Shown in pieces: positions 16,692 through 24,004 of a stretch of DNA of 24,004 bases (its first letter is position 1; each line of letters opens with the position of its first letter). The notes below the pieces were generated by a model that ran no database searches, was not told where the DNA came from, and worked only from the letters and a program-made list of their open reading frames with translations. Source of the stretch: Minthousia sp045628125 (GTDB lineage Bacteria > Bacteroidota > Bacteroidia > Bacteroidales > Bacteroidaceae); NCBI GenBank assembly GCA_045628125.1, contig JAZQPA010000034.1, positions 1 to 24,004 of the forward strand. The letters run 5' to 3'. The translations under genes were made by a program, and so were the position numbers.

Positions 16692-16696
16692 TCCCT

Positions 16697-17788
16697 ATGC
16701 AAACTACCGACGATTTCCGCCCCAATCTGATGAAGGGCAAGAAGATTCTGTATATACACGGCTTTGGCTCATCGGGACAAACCGGCACAGCCAAGACCCT
16801 GCGCATGCTCATGCCCAATTGTACAGTCATCTCACCGGACATACCTCTGAGTCCCACCGAGGCTTTGGACCTGCTGCATCAGATTTGCGATACCGAGAAG
16901 CCTGACCTGATCATTGGTACATCCATGGGTGGCATGTATGCCGAAATGCTGTATGGTTTCGATCGTATTCTGGTGAATCCGGCATTCAACATTGCTGATA
17001 CCATGACCGAACATCATATGCTGGGCAAGCAGCAATGGCTGAATCCCCGTCAGAACGGTGAGAAGGAGTTTTATGTTTCCAAAGACCTGGTCAAGGAATT
17101 CAAGACACTGACCACCGAGCATAGCTTCAGTCAGATTGATGAAAAAGAGCGCAGAGAGCGTGTATTCGGTCTTTTCGGTATCAATGATCCTATAGTTCAC
17201 ACCTTCGATGTGTTCTCAGCACATTACATCAACGCCATCCGGATGGATGCCGAGCATCACCTGAATGATAAGGTCATCATAAATAGTTTATTGCCGGTAA
17301 TCCGATGGATTGACGACCGTCAGAATGGGGTAGAGAAACCTATCGTTTATATTGATTTGGACGATTGTCTGGCCGACTTCAAGAATGGTTGGCGTAAACT
17401 AACTGAGGAAGAGCGTAACCGATACGAAGGTCATATCTACGACTGCCCGGGTTATTTTTCACACCTGGAACCTGTTTCCAGTGCTGTAAAGGGTTTCCGA
17501 TGGCTGGCAGAGCATTATGACACCTACATCCTTTCCTGTGCCCCCTACAGCAATCCATCAGCATGGAGCGACAAGTTACAGTGGGTAGAGAAATACCTGG
17601 GTGTTCCAGCTTTCCGCCGCCTGATTCTCTCGCATCATAAAAACCTGAATTACGGTGATTATCTGATTGATGACCGTAAGGTAAACGGAGCCGAGAACTT
17701 CATGGGTACGTTTATCCATTTCGGCCAGGATCCATTTAAGACCTGGGAAGACGTCCTGGCTTACTTTGAACACTTAGGAGGACAGTAA
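16697..17788 (+). CDS. YqiA-like alpha/beta-hydrolase fused to a 5'(3')-deoxyribonucleotidase (HAD)
   Basis: Two enzymes appear joined in one 363-residue chain. Residues 14-205 resemble the YqiA/UPF0227 esterase family: KKILYIHGFGSSGQTG (oxyanion loop), nucleophile Ser76 in IIGTSMGGMYAE, a likely acid Asp164 in FGINDPIV, and His187 in MDAEHHL. Residues 214-361 resemble the NT5C deoxyribonucleotidases of the HAD superfamily: DLDDCLADF supplies the nucleophile Asp220 and the acid Asp222, Ser280 lies in ILSCAPYSNPSAWSDK, Lys315 in SHHKNLNYG, and the metal aspartates in LIDDRK (325-326). All key residues seem intact in both halves. The reading frame is continuous. It starts five bases after mutS and ends the ychF-lgt-mutS run, facing dacB tail to tail. 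The substrates are unknown; dephosphorylating dNMPs is the family expectation for the second half. Confidence 0.85.
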   Translation: MQTTDDFRPNLMKGKKILYIHGFGSSGQTGTAKTLRMLMPNCTVISPDIPLSPTEALDLLHQICDTEKPDLIIGTSMGGMYAEMLYGFDRILVNPAFNIADTMTEHHMLGKQQWLNPRQNGEKEFYVSKDLVKEFKTLTTEHSFSQIDEKERRERVFGLFGINDPIVHTFDVFSAHYINAIRMDAEHHLNDKVIINSLLPVIRWIDDRQNGVEKPIVYIDLDDCLADFKNGWRKLTEEERNRYEGHIYDCPGYFSHLEPVSSAVKGFRWLAEHYDTYILSCAPYSNPSAWSDKLQWVEKYLGVPAFRRLILSHHKNLNYGDYLIDDRKVNGAENFMGTFIHFGQDPFKTWEDVLAYFEHLGGQ

Positions 17789-17793
17789 ACCCC

Positions 17794-19188
17794 TTATCTT
17801 TTCCGGCGTACCGGCTTTCTGGCCGGTCTTCTTACCGTTCTGCGTGCAGGAACTACCTTGCGCTTTATTTTCATGACGTTCTCGTCATGCGCCAGAATGG
17901 TACATAAATCATCCTGAAAGTCGCGTGCAGGAGCTGATGCGCGTGTATTATTCAGCATAATACTGAACAGCAGTTCATGTCCGTTGGCAGCCGTGCAGTA
18001 ACCGCTCAATGTAATTACACCATTCAGTGTACCCGTCTTGGCATGTACATTCTGATAGGCAGGTCCTGTACTCATTCGGGTATTGATTGTACCATCCACA
18101 CCTGCAATGGGCAGACTAGTGTAGAATACCTCATACAATTCAGGTTTGTTACGCACATATTTCAGAAAAGCTATCAGCATTTCAGGTGTAAGGAAATTAA
18201 AATGCGACAGTCCGCTTCCATCCAGAAGAGTAAACTCTGAAGGATTCTTGTAGCCCACCTTGCGGATTTGCTGATAAATCACATTTTCAGGCTGCTCAGT
18301 GGTCTTAAAGTTTCGGATGGATAGTGCAGCTAATTGGCAGAAAATAGCCTCAGCATACATGTTATCGCTATTTTTCATCAGACGAGGCATCAATTGGCTT
18401 AAGGTACGTACTTTCTCGCATACCAGTTGGGCACTATCCGGACATATGGCTAAGCCCACAGCACCACGGACAGTAATCTTACGCTTATCCAGTTCTTTCT
18501 TGAACTGCTGCATGAATCCTGCCTTTTTGTTGACCATGAGAGGAGAAATATCCGGATTATCCGGATGTATCTTCCATACCCATGATTTACCCCACCGGAT
18601 AGTATCCTTAACAGATACATCTTCATAAAGCATACCGTCAATGCTGTCGATCTGCAAATCAGTGAAACGGGATACAAAGGTATTTAAATCATATCCGTCA
18701 AATGCCGCATCAAATCCTCCCACAGCATAAACATCGCCGTGAAGGATTCTGCGAGGTATGATACGCTCCTGCACAAATGCTCCCGAATCGGTAACCAATG
18801 TATCCGAGAAGAACAGGGAATCTGTTGAGATGAATCCGGTATGATGAAGGCTGGTGCGAAACGGAAAATCTTTACCCAAATGCTCTAAGGCGGTAATACT
18901 GGTAATGATCTTCTCGTTCGAAGCAGGAACCATCTTCCGGGTATCGTTGTGCCGGTAAATTACCGAATCGGCTGTCAGGTCGAATACCTGCATTCCCAAG
19001 GTGGCATACCGCATCACTGGGTTCTGCCGGATGGCTGAATCCAGACGGGTAGTCATAAACAATGGCCAGGGTAGGGGAGCAATCGTATCCTTTGGTACGG
19101 AGTCGTTAGGTATGGTATCTGTCTGTATCTGAGCCTTTGCCAAAAACGGCAATATAATTAATAATAGTAATAAGTTAATCTTCCTCAT
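17794..19188 (-). CDS. dacB: D-alanyl-D-alanine carboxypeptidase/endopeptidase (PBP4, peptidase S13)
   Basis: Periplasmic penicillin-binding protein that trims or cleaves peptidoglycan peptides. From the ATG at 19188 it has 464 residues and begins MRKINLLLLLIILPFLAKAQ, a clear signal peptide with cleavage after AKA. An upstream in-frame start at 19239 would put 17 polar residues before the signal and lies deep in the preceding gene, so it was not used. The catalytic set is complete: SNEK (Ser90, Lys93), SDN (274-276) and KTG (384-386), along with LLDGSGLS (321-328), typical of S13 enzymes. The last 26 residues are strongly basic (about half Arg/Lys, including ARRTVRRPARKPVRRKR), an unusual appendage after the folded domain. 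It overlaps the PH-like gene by 14 bases, so the two are likely translated together. Confidence 0.94.
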   Translation of the reverse strand: MRKINLLLLLIILPFLAKAQIQTDTIPNDSVPKDTIAPLPWPLFMTTRLDSAIRQNPVMRYATLGMQVFDLTADSVIYRHNDTRKMVPASNEKIITSITALEHLGKDFPFRTSLHHTGFISTDSLFFSDTLVTDSGAFVQERIIPRRILHGDVYAVGGFDAAFDGYDLNTFVSRFTDLQIDSIDGMLYEDVSVKDTIRWGKSWVWKIHPDNPDISPLMVNKKAGFMQQFKKELDKRKITVRGAVGLAICPDSAQLVCEKVRTLSQLMPRLMKNSDNMYAEAIFCQLAALSIRNFKTTEQPENVIYQQIRKVGYKNPSEFTLLDGSGLSHFNFLTPEMLIAFLKYVRNKPELYEVFYTSLPIAGVDGTINTRMSTGPAYQNVHAKTGTLNGVITLSGYCTAANGHELLFSIMLNNTRASAPARDFQDDLCTILAHDENVMKIKRKVVPARRTVRRPARKPVRRKR

Positions 19189-19603
19189 TATCCTGTTCGT
19201 GCTGTGCAATGTGTGTTTGTTTGTATTCGATATATTCAATGAATTCCTGTTCCTTTTCCGGACGTATGCCCACTTCCTTACCGCTTTTCAGTACAATCAG
19301 CAGATAGCTTCCCAAGCGTAATCCGGCATTGAAGGAATAATGATTATTCTCAATACGGTCCACTTCGCTCAGGGAAATCACTGTAGTCCTTAAGAAACGT
19401 CCTTTATAGATAACCAGTTTTCCATCGCCTGTCACGGTATAGGTACTGTGCAGAAGCATCTCCAGTGTATAAACCACAGCCACCAGGAACAATAGGGCAG
19501 GGACAGGCATTTTAAACCATGCGAACCAAGTGAATATAGCTATCTCAACAAAAAGAAAACACAGTTTTCCAGCATTCATTTTTTCGTGAAATATCTTATT
19601 CAT
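19175..19603 (-). CDS. Small membrane protein with a bacterial PH-like domain
   Basis: A 142-residue protein with two hydrophobic segments (about 13-30 and 33-51) followed by a beta-rich domain (about 54-118). Segments such as YTVTGDGKLVIYKGRFLRTT and ISLSEVDRIENNHY, with the turn KSGKEVGIRP, resemble the membrane-anchored bacterial PH-domain family; the match is from pattern, not a precise family assignment. The tail is acidic (QHEQDNEED). Its function is unknown. It is first in a two-gene unit with dacB, whose start codon lies inside this gene's end, so a link to the cell envelope is plausible but inferred. A promoter with a perfect TAnnTTTG box lies 40-70 bases upstream. Confidence 0.75.
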   Translation of the reverse strand: MNKIFHEKMNAGKLCFLFVEIAIFTWFAWFKMPVPALLFLVAVVYTLEMLLHSTYTVTGDGKLVIYKGRFLRTTVISLSEVDRIENNHYSFNAGLRLGSYLLIVLKSGKEVGIRPEKEQEFIEYIEYKQTHIAQHEQDNEED

Positions 19604-19642
19604 AGGTTCAGTTTACAGTATACAGATGTTCATTTAGGAGTT

Positions 19643-19673
19643 CAAAATTACTAATTTTTCTCCTTTTACACAA
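19643..19673 (-). promoter_or_regulatory. Promoter of the PH-like protein/dacB unit
   Basis: On the minus strand TAATTTTG (19650-19643) is a perfect TAnnTTTG box, with TTGT 19 bases upstream (19673-19670). The predicted start is near 19636, about 33 bases before the ATG. The box is embedded in a small palindrome, AAAATTA-C-TAATTTT (19644-19658), which might be an operator but is short and A+T-rich. Confidence 0.6.
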
Positions 19674-19712
19674 TTTATACTACCTAAAAGGACAAATAAT
19701 TAAAGAAATCAC

Positions 19713-19720
19713 TAATTTTG
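19713..19720 (+). promoter_or_regulatory. Promoter box of nadB
   Basis: TAATTTTG followed by C is a perfect TAnnTTTG box 22 bases before the nadB ATG. No TTTG is seen 19 bases upstream. It diverges from the identical box at 19650-19643, so the 139-base gap serves both directions. Confidence 0.55.
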
Positions 19721-19742
19721 CATCACTAAATACGAATAAAAA

Positions 19743-21332
19743 ATGGTCTATAAATACGACTTTTTAGTCATTGGTTCAGGTATAGCCGGAATGAGTTATG
19801 CCTTGAAAGTAGCTCACAAAGGAAAGGTGGCTCTGATCTGTAAAACTACCTTGGATGAAGCTAATACTAAGTTTGCACAGGGTGGAGTAGCCAGTGTTAC
19901 CAATCTGCTGGTGGATAATTTTGATAAGCACATTGAGGATACCATGATTGCCGGTGATTACATCAGTGATCGTGCTGCCGTTGAGAAAGTAGTCCGTGAG
20001 GCTCCTTCCCAGATTCAGGAATTGGTGAAATGGGGTGTCAACTTTGATAAGAAGGAAAACGGCGAGTTTGACCTGCACCGTGAGGGTGGTCACTCTGAGT
20101 TCCGTATCCTGCACCATGCTGATGATACCGGTGCCGAGATTCAGCGCGGACTGATGGAGGCTGTACGCCAAAACCCTAACATTGATATTCTGGAACACCA
20201 TTTTGCAGTGGAGATCATTACTCAGCATCATTTGGGTGTTCGTATCACCCGCCGTACTCCAGATATTGAATGTTATGGTGCTTATGTACTGAACCCAACC
20301 ACTCAGAAAATTGATACTTATCTGTCCAAGGTTACCCTGATGGCAACTGGCGGTACCGGTGCGGTTTATTCTACTACCACCAACCCAAATATCGCTACTG
20401 GTGATGGTATTGCCATGGTATACCGTGCCAAGGGTAAGGTAAAGGATATGGAGTTCGTTCAGTTCCATCCTACAGCACTCTATAATCCGGATGAGACTCA
20501 TCCTGCATACCTGATTACAGAAGCAATGCGTGGATACGGTGGTATCCTGCGTCTGCCTGATGGAACTGAGTTCATGCAGAAATACGATGAGCGTCTGAGC
20601 TTGGCTCCACGTGATATTGTGGCACGTGCCATTGATAACGAGATGAAGATTCACGGTCTGGATCATGTATGTCTGGATGTTACTCACAAGGATCCAGAGG
20701 AAACCAAGCATCATTTCCCAAATATTTATGCCAAGTGTCTGAGTATCGGTATTGACATTACCAAGGAGTATATTCCTGTAGTTCCATGTGCACACTATAT
20801 GTGCGGTGGTATTCAGGTTAACTTGGATGCCGAATCATCTATCCATCGTCTGTATGCCGTAGGTGAGTGCTCATGCACCGGTTTGCACGGAGGAAACCGT
20901 CTGGCCAGCAACTCACTGATCGAGGCTGTGGTATATGCTGATGCTGCAGCTAAGCATTCCTTGCATGTCATTGACGAATATGAATTCAACGAAAAGATTC
21001 CAGAGTGGAATGACGAGGGTACCATGAGTAATGAGGAAAAGGTACTGATTGCTCAGGATATGAAGGAAGTAAACCAAATTATGAGTACCTATGTAGGTAT
21101 CGTACGCAGTGATTTGCGTTTGCGCCGTGCATGGGAGCGTCTGGATTTGCTTTACGAAGAGACAGAAGACCTGTTCAAGCGCGTTAAGGCTACTAAGGAT
21201 ATCTGTGAATTGCGTAATATGATCAATACCGGTTATCTGATTACCCGATGCGCTTTGGAGCGTAAGGAAAGCCGTGGATTACATTACATCCTGGATTATC
21301 CAAAACATGCTTACGACATGAAGAAGAAATAA
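19743..21332 (+). CDS. nadB: L-aspartate oxidase
   Basis: FAD enzyme that oxidises L-aspartate to iminoaspartate, the first step of NAD synthesis from aspartate; anaerobically it can use fumarate as electron acceptor, which suits this organism. The 529-residue protein has the FAD motif FLVIGSGIAGMSYALKVA (7-24), TKFAQGGVASV (42-52), the substrate-site stretch EFVQFHPTALY (237-247), the catalytic Arg290 in LAPRDIVARAID and His351 in CAHYMCGGIQV, then YAVGECSCTGLHGGNRLASN. It is related to the fumarate reductase flavoprotein at the other end of the window; Arg290 and His351 and the length indicate NadB. nadA and nadC are not adjacent. Codon use suggests good expression. A hairpin terminator follows directly. 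Confidence 0.96.
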   Translation: MVYKYDFLVIGSGIAGMSYALKVAHKGKVALICKTTLDEANTKFAQGGVASVTNLLVDNFDKHIEDTMIAGDYISDRAAVEKVVREAPSQIQELVKWGVNFDKKENGEFDLHREGGHSEFRILHHADDTGAEIQRGLMEAVRQNPNIDILEHHFAVEIITQHHLGVRITRRTPDIECYGAYVLNPTTQKIDTYLSKVTLMATGGTGAVYSTTTNPNIATGDGIAMVYRAKGKVKDMEFVQFHPTALYNPDETHPAYLITEAMRGYGGILRLPDGTEFMQKYDERLSLAPRDIVARAIDNEMKIHGLDHVCLDVTHKDPEETKHHFPNIYAKCLSIGIDITKEYIPVVPCAHYMCGGIQVNLDAESSIHRLYAVGECSCTGLHGGNRLASNSLIEAVVYADAAAKHSLHVIDEYEFNEKIPEWNDEGTMSNEEKVLIAQDMKEVNQIMSTYVGIVRSDLRLRRAWERLDLLYEETEDLFKRVKATKDICELRNMINTGYLITRCALERKESRGLHYILDYPKHAYDMKKK

Positions 21333-21336
21333 AAGT

Positions 21337-21361
21337 AAAGGGGTTCGTTATGAACCCCTTT
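21337..21361. terminator. Hairpin terminator after nadB
   Basis: AAAGGGGTTC (21337-21346) pairs perfectly with GAACCCCTTT (21352-21361), a 10-bp stem with the loop GTTAT, followed by CTTATTT. It starts five bases after the nadB stop and ends five bases before the stop codon of the convergent radical SAM gene, so it likely serves both strands. Confidence 0.88.
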
Positions 21362-21366
21362 CTTAT

Positions 21367-22146
21367 TTAATACGAAGCCGATGCTTCCAAACCTTCTTTT
21401 TTAAGTAAATCTACTATTCTATCCAATTCTTCATGAGTGGCCTTTTCCAAAAGCGGATCAGGTGTTTCACGGTCGATGGTATAAATCATCACTTTCTGTG
21501 GATTGACTTCCTTTACCACCTTTATCCACGGCATAACAAAATCATCGGTGGTGTTATTCACATCCTTACCGGTAGGAGAGAGTCCTTTCAGGAATATGGT
21601 CTGAATAATCAGATGACCGTCAAACTTCTTTAAGTTATCAATGATGGTCTGTACGGAATAAGGACCTGTAGGCCTATCCAGTTCTGAAATATAAACCTCA
21701 TCAATAGTGTCCAGTTTAAGAATATTGTTATCCACCTTTTTCAGCGCCTCGCGCACGCTTTCACGGGTAATCAGTGTGGCATTGCTTAATACGCTTACCT
21801 TAGCTTCAGGAAAGTATTTATCACGCAGAGCCAAGGTATCATCTATGATGGCTGCAAAATGAGGATGAGCAGTAGGTTCACCGTTTCCTGCAAAAGTCAG
21901 CACATCAGGTTTAGGACCGTTCTCCTTCATATCCATCAGCTGTTTCTCCAAGGCCTCATATACCTGTTCACGGGTAGGCAGAGCTGCATGTGGTCTATGA
22001 TCGGCATTATAACCGCATTCACAATAGATACAGTCGAATGTACAGAACTTACCGTCAGCAGGTAAAAGATTAATGCCTAATGATACACCTAAACGGCGGC
22101 TCTGTATAGGGCCGAAGATAGGAGAGGGATAGATTACTGTTGCCAT
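21367..22146 (-). CDS. Radical SAM protein (COG0731-like Fe-S oxidoreductase)
   Basis: Radical S-adenosylmethionine enzyme of unknown reaction. From the ATG at 22146 it has 259 residues. The 4Fe-4S motif is CTFDCIYC (Cys35, Cys39, Cys42, the canonical CxxxCxxC), followed by ECGYN with one more cysteine. The lead-in IFGPIQSRRLGVSLGINLLP is typical of COG0731, and TFAGNGEPTAHPHF (about 83-96) is the SAM-contacting 'GGE'-like region (here GNGEP). The fold appears complete, with no extra C-terminal cluster domain. An in-frame TTG at 22176 would extend the protein by ten residues, but it lies within the promoter box at 22174-22181, so the ATG is chosen. It is convergent with nadB. The substrate is not predictable from context. 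Confidence 0.88.
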   Translation of the reverse strand: MATVIYPSPIFGPIQSRRLGVSLGINLLPADGKFCTFDCIYCECGYNADHRPHAALPTREQVYEALEKQLMDMKENGPKPDVLTFAGNGEPTAHPHFAAIIDDTLALRDKYFPEAKVSVLSNATLITRESVREALKKVDNNILKLDTIDEVYISELDRPTGPYSVQTIIDNLKKFDGHLIIQTIFLKGLSPTGKDVNNTTDDFVMPWIKVVKEVNPQKVMIYTIDRETPDPLLEKATHEELDRIVDLLKKEGLEASASY

Positions 22147-22173
22147 ATTATAATACGATTTGCTAATGCTCGG

Positions 22174-22181
22174 CAAAAGTA
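22174..22181 (-). promoter_or_regulatory. Promoter box of the radical SAM gene
   Basis: On the minus strand TACTTTTG (22181-22174) matches TAnnTTTG. Transcription would begin near 22167, about 20 bases before the ATG at 22146, after which the alternative TTG at 22176 would be untranscribed. No TTTG is seen 19 bases upstream, a region that lies in the end of the preceding gene. Confidence 0.5.
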
Positions 22182-22189
22182 CAACTTTT

Positions 22190-24004
22190 TTATATCTTTA
22201 TCCTTAATTGCACTTGTAAATTGTTCTTTTTCTGCTGTGAGGAATCAAAATACATCGTATGTCCATATTTCAACTGGATCATCCATTTTTTTGATATATC
22301 ATACCTGAATAGAGTTGAAAACCGCAATCCATGGCCATAATAGGATGGGAATGAAAAAGAATAAAGTAATCCTTTTTCATAAGCATATATATTTGATTCA
22401 TAACTGTCTGTATGGAAATAAGTACCCATTACAGACAATTGGACAGCCGGTTTATTCCATTTGAAATCTCCTTGTTGAGAAAAGGCATAACCCCGTTCTG
22501 CAGGCAAATCAGCTTCATTAAACTGACTGTAATTAACCTGACTGTTCAGTTGCACGTTACCCCAATGGTATTTGGCTTGAATACGGGCAGTCTGCCTTAC
22601 CCTGTTGGCTAAAGCTATCTGATCCGAATTCAGTGGATTTTTATAATTCTGTTGCTTTACCTTTATCCTATACTTAAGGAGCCATTCCACCTTTCGGCTT
22701 GTAGCATATTCCAATTGACCTAAAGCATCTATTCCTTTGGAATGTTGAGCCGAAACCAGATACTTGTATCCCGGAAAATCATAGCCATCCACATAAGCCA
22801 AGGCTTTCAACCGTGACAAAGGCTTATAAACCATACCCACATATATGCCATTCTCATTTTTTACAGTGGAAGATTCCCCAAAGGAATGACCATAAATAGC
22901 ATTATACTTTTTATCATAATAACGATACAAGAGGTTTAGTTGAACCTTAGAAGATGGCCTGTATTGAATAGAATGAAGAGTAGCCAGTGCACGGGTATGA
23001 TCAAGAGCTATTTCACCTTTCAATGTCCAATGATAATTAATGTAACTATAATCCACACTGTAATTGGCAAATTTTCTACCCTGTGGATAAAAGTGTTTAT
23101 AATGATCTATATTAGGATAAGTTATAAACGGCTTGTTAAAAACAGTATATAAAGTTGTTAACCCTATGTGGAAATCATTATGATTATAACCTAAATGACC
23201 ACCAATCAATTGATTAGAAATATTATTTTTCTTTTCTATTTCTGATTGGGTTCTATGATATCCATCAGTTTTCAAACTAGTTATCAACAAATCCTTATTG
23301 AGTGTGGCATCTTGATAACGATATGAACAGAATGTGTATAACTGCCAGTTTCTCCATTCCAACTCTGCAGCTATTCCCTGAAAATAACCGTTTTCACTGG
23401 TTGACGAATGTTTGGAAACAGCATTACCATTGTTATTATTCAATTGGGATAACAATGCTACCTTTCCTGGAGAGAACTGACCATTTAATACCAGTCCTTG
23501 ACCAAATTTAAGTTTATACTTTCCTATAGCTAAGGTTTTCAACAGTCCTAAATTTCTAATTATCAGATAGTAATTATAGTTATCAAACCATTTATCAACA
23601 CTTTTCAGCATAGGTTCACCCTTATCTTTTTCGGCAGTAAATCCCCATTCTACCCGTTGGTTGTAGGAAAACTGATAGCGCAACGAATGATAGAGTGAAG
23701 AACCCAAGTATTTTTCATCTGTCGGATAAAAAGGAACATCAGTTCTCAACACTACATTTTGTTTTCCATACTTTATTATATTCTTGAAAGACAACTTATT
23801 AGTTTTCTCTTTTTCCTTTTCTTCAAAAGTTATGAACAGGGCTAACAAGAGTCTTGTATCATAATCCAGATAGGGAATAAGGTTTAATTCTCCCACAGAC
23901 CGGATAGGACCATAGGAGTACACGTATGCTTCAATCTCTTCTATTTGCTGAGCGTTAAGGAACGGCAGTTGTTTCAGTTCCTCTGCGGTGGCTGAATTGA
24001 TGCG
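22190..24004 (-). CDS. Helix-hairpin-helix protein with putative outer-membrane beta-barrel (N-terminus off window)
   Basis: The frame is open to the window edge at 24004, so 604 residues are visible and the start is missing. The N-terminal visible part reads RINSATAEELKQLPFLNAQQ followed by IEEIEAYVYSYGPIRSVGEL, two ComEA-like helix-hairpin-helix units (the 'N-x-A-x-x-E-L-x-x-L-P' pattern), which normally bind DNA backbone. The rest (about residue 70 onward) is rich in alternating hydrophobic/polar strands with many Tyr, Phe and Trp and short turns. It includes FGQGLVLNGQFSPGK and ends QVQLRIKI, as in outer-membrane barrels. I cannot name a family beyond the HhH-containing proteins known in Bacteroidota. 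An internal GTG at 23923 is not the start because the HhH motif continues upstream. The region is visibly more A+T-rich than nadB or mutS. Confidence 0.75.
   Translation of the reverse strand, partial: RINSATAEELKQLPFLNAQQIEEIEAYVYSYGPIRSVGELNLIPYLDYDTRLLLALFITFEEKEKEKTNKLSFKNIIKYGKQNVVLRTDVPFYPTDEKYLGSSLYHSLRYQFSYNQRVEWGFTAEKDKGEPMLKSVDKWFDNYNYYLIIRNLGLLKTLAIGKYKLKFGQGLVLNGQFSPGKVALLSQLNNNNGNAVSKHSSTSENGYFQGIAAELEWRNWQLYTFCSYRYQDATLNKDLLITSLKTDGYHRTQSEIEKKNNISNQLIGGHLGYNHNDFHIGLTTLYTVFNKPFITYPNIDHYKHFYPQGRKFANYSVDYSYINYHWTLKGEIALDHTRALATLHSIQYRPSSKVQLNLLYRYYDKKYNAIYGHSFGESSTVKNENGIYVGMVYKPLSRLKALAYVDGYDFPGYKYLVSAQHSKGIDALGQLEYATSRKVEWLLKYRIKVKQQNYKNPLNSDQIALANRVRQTARIQAKYHWGNVQLNSQVNYSQFNEADLPAERGYAFSQQGDFKWNKPAVQLSVMGTYFHTDSYESNIYAYEKGLLYSFSFPSYYGHGLRFSTLFRYDISKKWMIQLKYGHTMYFDSSQQKKNNLQVQLRIKI

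Noticed and set aside
17810..17827. Hairpin ACCGGC-tttctg-GCCGGT after the esterase-nucleotidase gene
   Set aside because: Only a 6-bp stem, no T-run, and it falls within dacB codons for the Arg/Pro-rich tail, so codon repetition explains it.
19189..19239. Longer DacB starting 17 codons upstream
   Set aside because: It would place polar residues in front of an otherwise perfect signal peptide and extend the overlap with the preceding gene.
20600..20630. Further CACGTG hexamers as extra parS sites (also near 2798, 4108, 10650 and 16500)
   Set aside because: Their flanks do not match the 16-base parS consensus and all are within coding sequence.
19776..20795. A 339-codon open frame antisense to nadB
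   Set aside because: It lies wholly inside the conserved nadB gene, has no recognisable motif, and follows from nadB's biased codon use; other antisense frames over frdC, mutS and polA were dismissed for the same reason.
22147..22176. Longer radical SAM protein starting at TTG 22176
   Set aside because: That codon lies in the TACTTTTG promoter box (22181-22174), and the ATG at 22146 gives the standard N-terminus.
23082..23090. Exact DnaA box TTATCCACA (minus strand), with near matches around 21521 and 21731
   Set aside because: All lie inside coding sequence, are far apart, and there is no A+T-rich unwinding element or box cluster, so this is not an origin; one exact 9-mer in 24 kb is not remarkable.

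Overview
The window reads as chromosomal core DNA from a member of the Bacteroidales (Bacteroides/Prevotella-like). The evidence is Bacteroidota-type promoter boxes (TAnnTTTG, sometimes with TTTG about 19 bases upstream), starts without obvious Shine-Dalgarno sequences, a Bacteroides-type fumarate reductase with a di-haem cytochrome b, and the character of the housekeeping proteins. No rRNA, tRNA, CRISPR array, insertion sequence, prophage or toxin-antitoxin pair was found. No gene-free stretch exceeds 300 bases; the longest, 1011-1300, holds two divergent promoters and their leaders.

Layout. (1) 1-1010, minus strand: fumarate reductase cytochrome b (frdC), then the start of the flavoprotein gene (frdA), which leaves the window. 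(2) 1301-7327, plus strand: mnmG, apt, uvrC, dtd, a MazG-like pyrophosphohydrolase and deoC. A consensus ParB-binding parS site (3181-3196) sits just after mnmG. A strong hairpin terminator closes the block. (3) 7359-8327, minus: a long-chain polyprenyl diphosphate synthase, probably for the menaquinone side chain. (4) 8427-11192, plus: polA, meeting comF (11189-11893, minus) tail to tail with overlapping stop codons. (5) 12007-17788, plus: ychF, lgt, mutS and a two-domain protein joining a YqiA-like esterase to a 5'(3')-deoxyribonucleotidase. ychF and comF diverge from a nearly symmetrical promoter region. (6) 17794-19603, minus: a small membrane PH-like protein overlapping a dacB-type carboxypeptidase with a very basic tail. 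(7) 19743-21332, plus: nadB with a hairpin terminator. (8) 21367-24004, minus: a radical SAM protein (COG0731-like) and the 3' part of a large helix-hairpin-helix/putative outer-membrane barrel protein.

How it fits together. Much of the window concerns genome upkeep and nucleotide pools: excision repair (uvrC, polA), mismatch repair (mutS), nucleotide salvage and clean-up (apt, MazG-like, deoC, nucleotidase domain), plus translation quality (mnmG, dtd, ychF). frdA/frdC, the polyprenyl synthase and nadB fit anaerobic fumarate/menaquinone metabolism. I found no convincing new multi-gene system. The points most worth following are the parS site, the esterase-nucleotidase fusion, the mirror-symmetric comF/ychF promoter, and the HhH-barrel protein.
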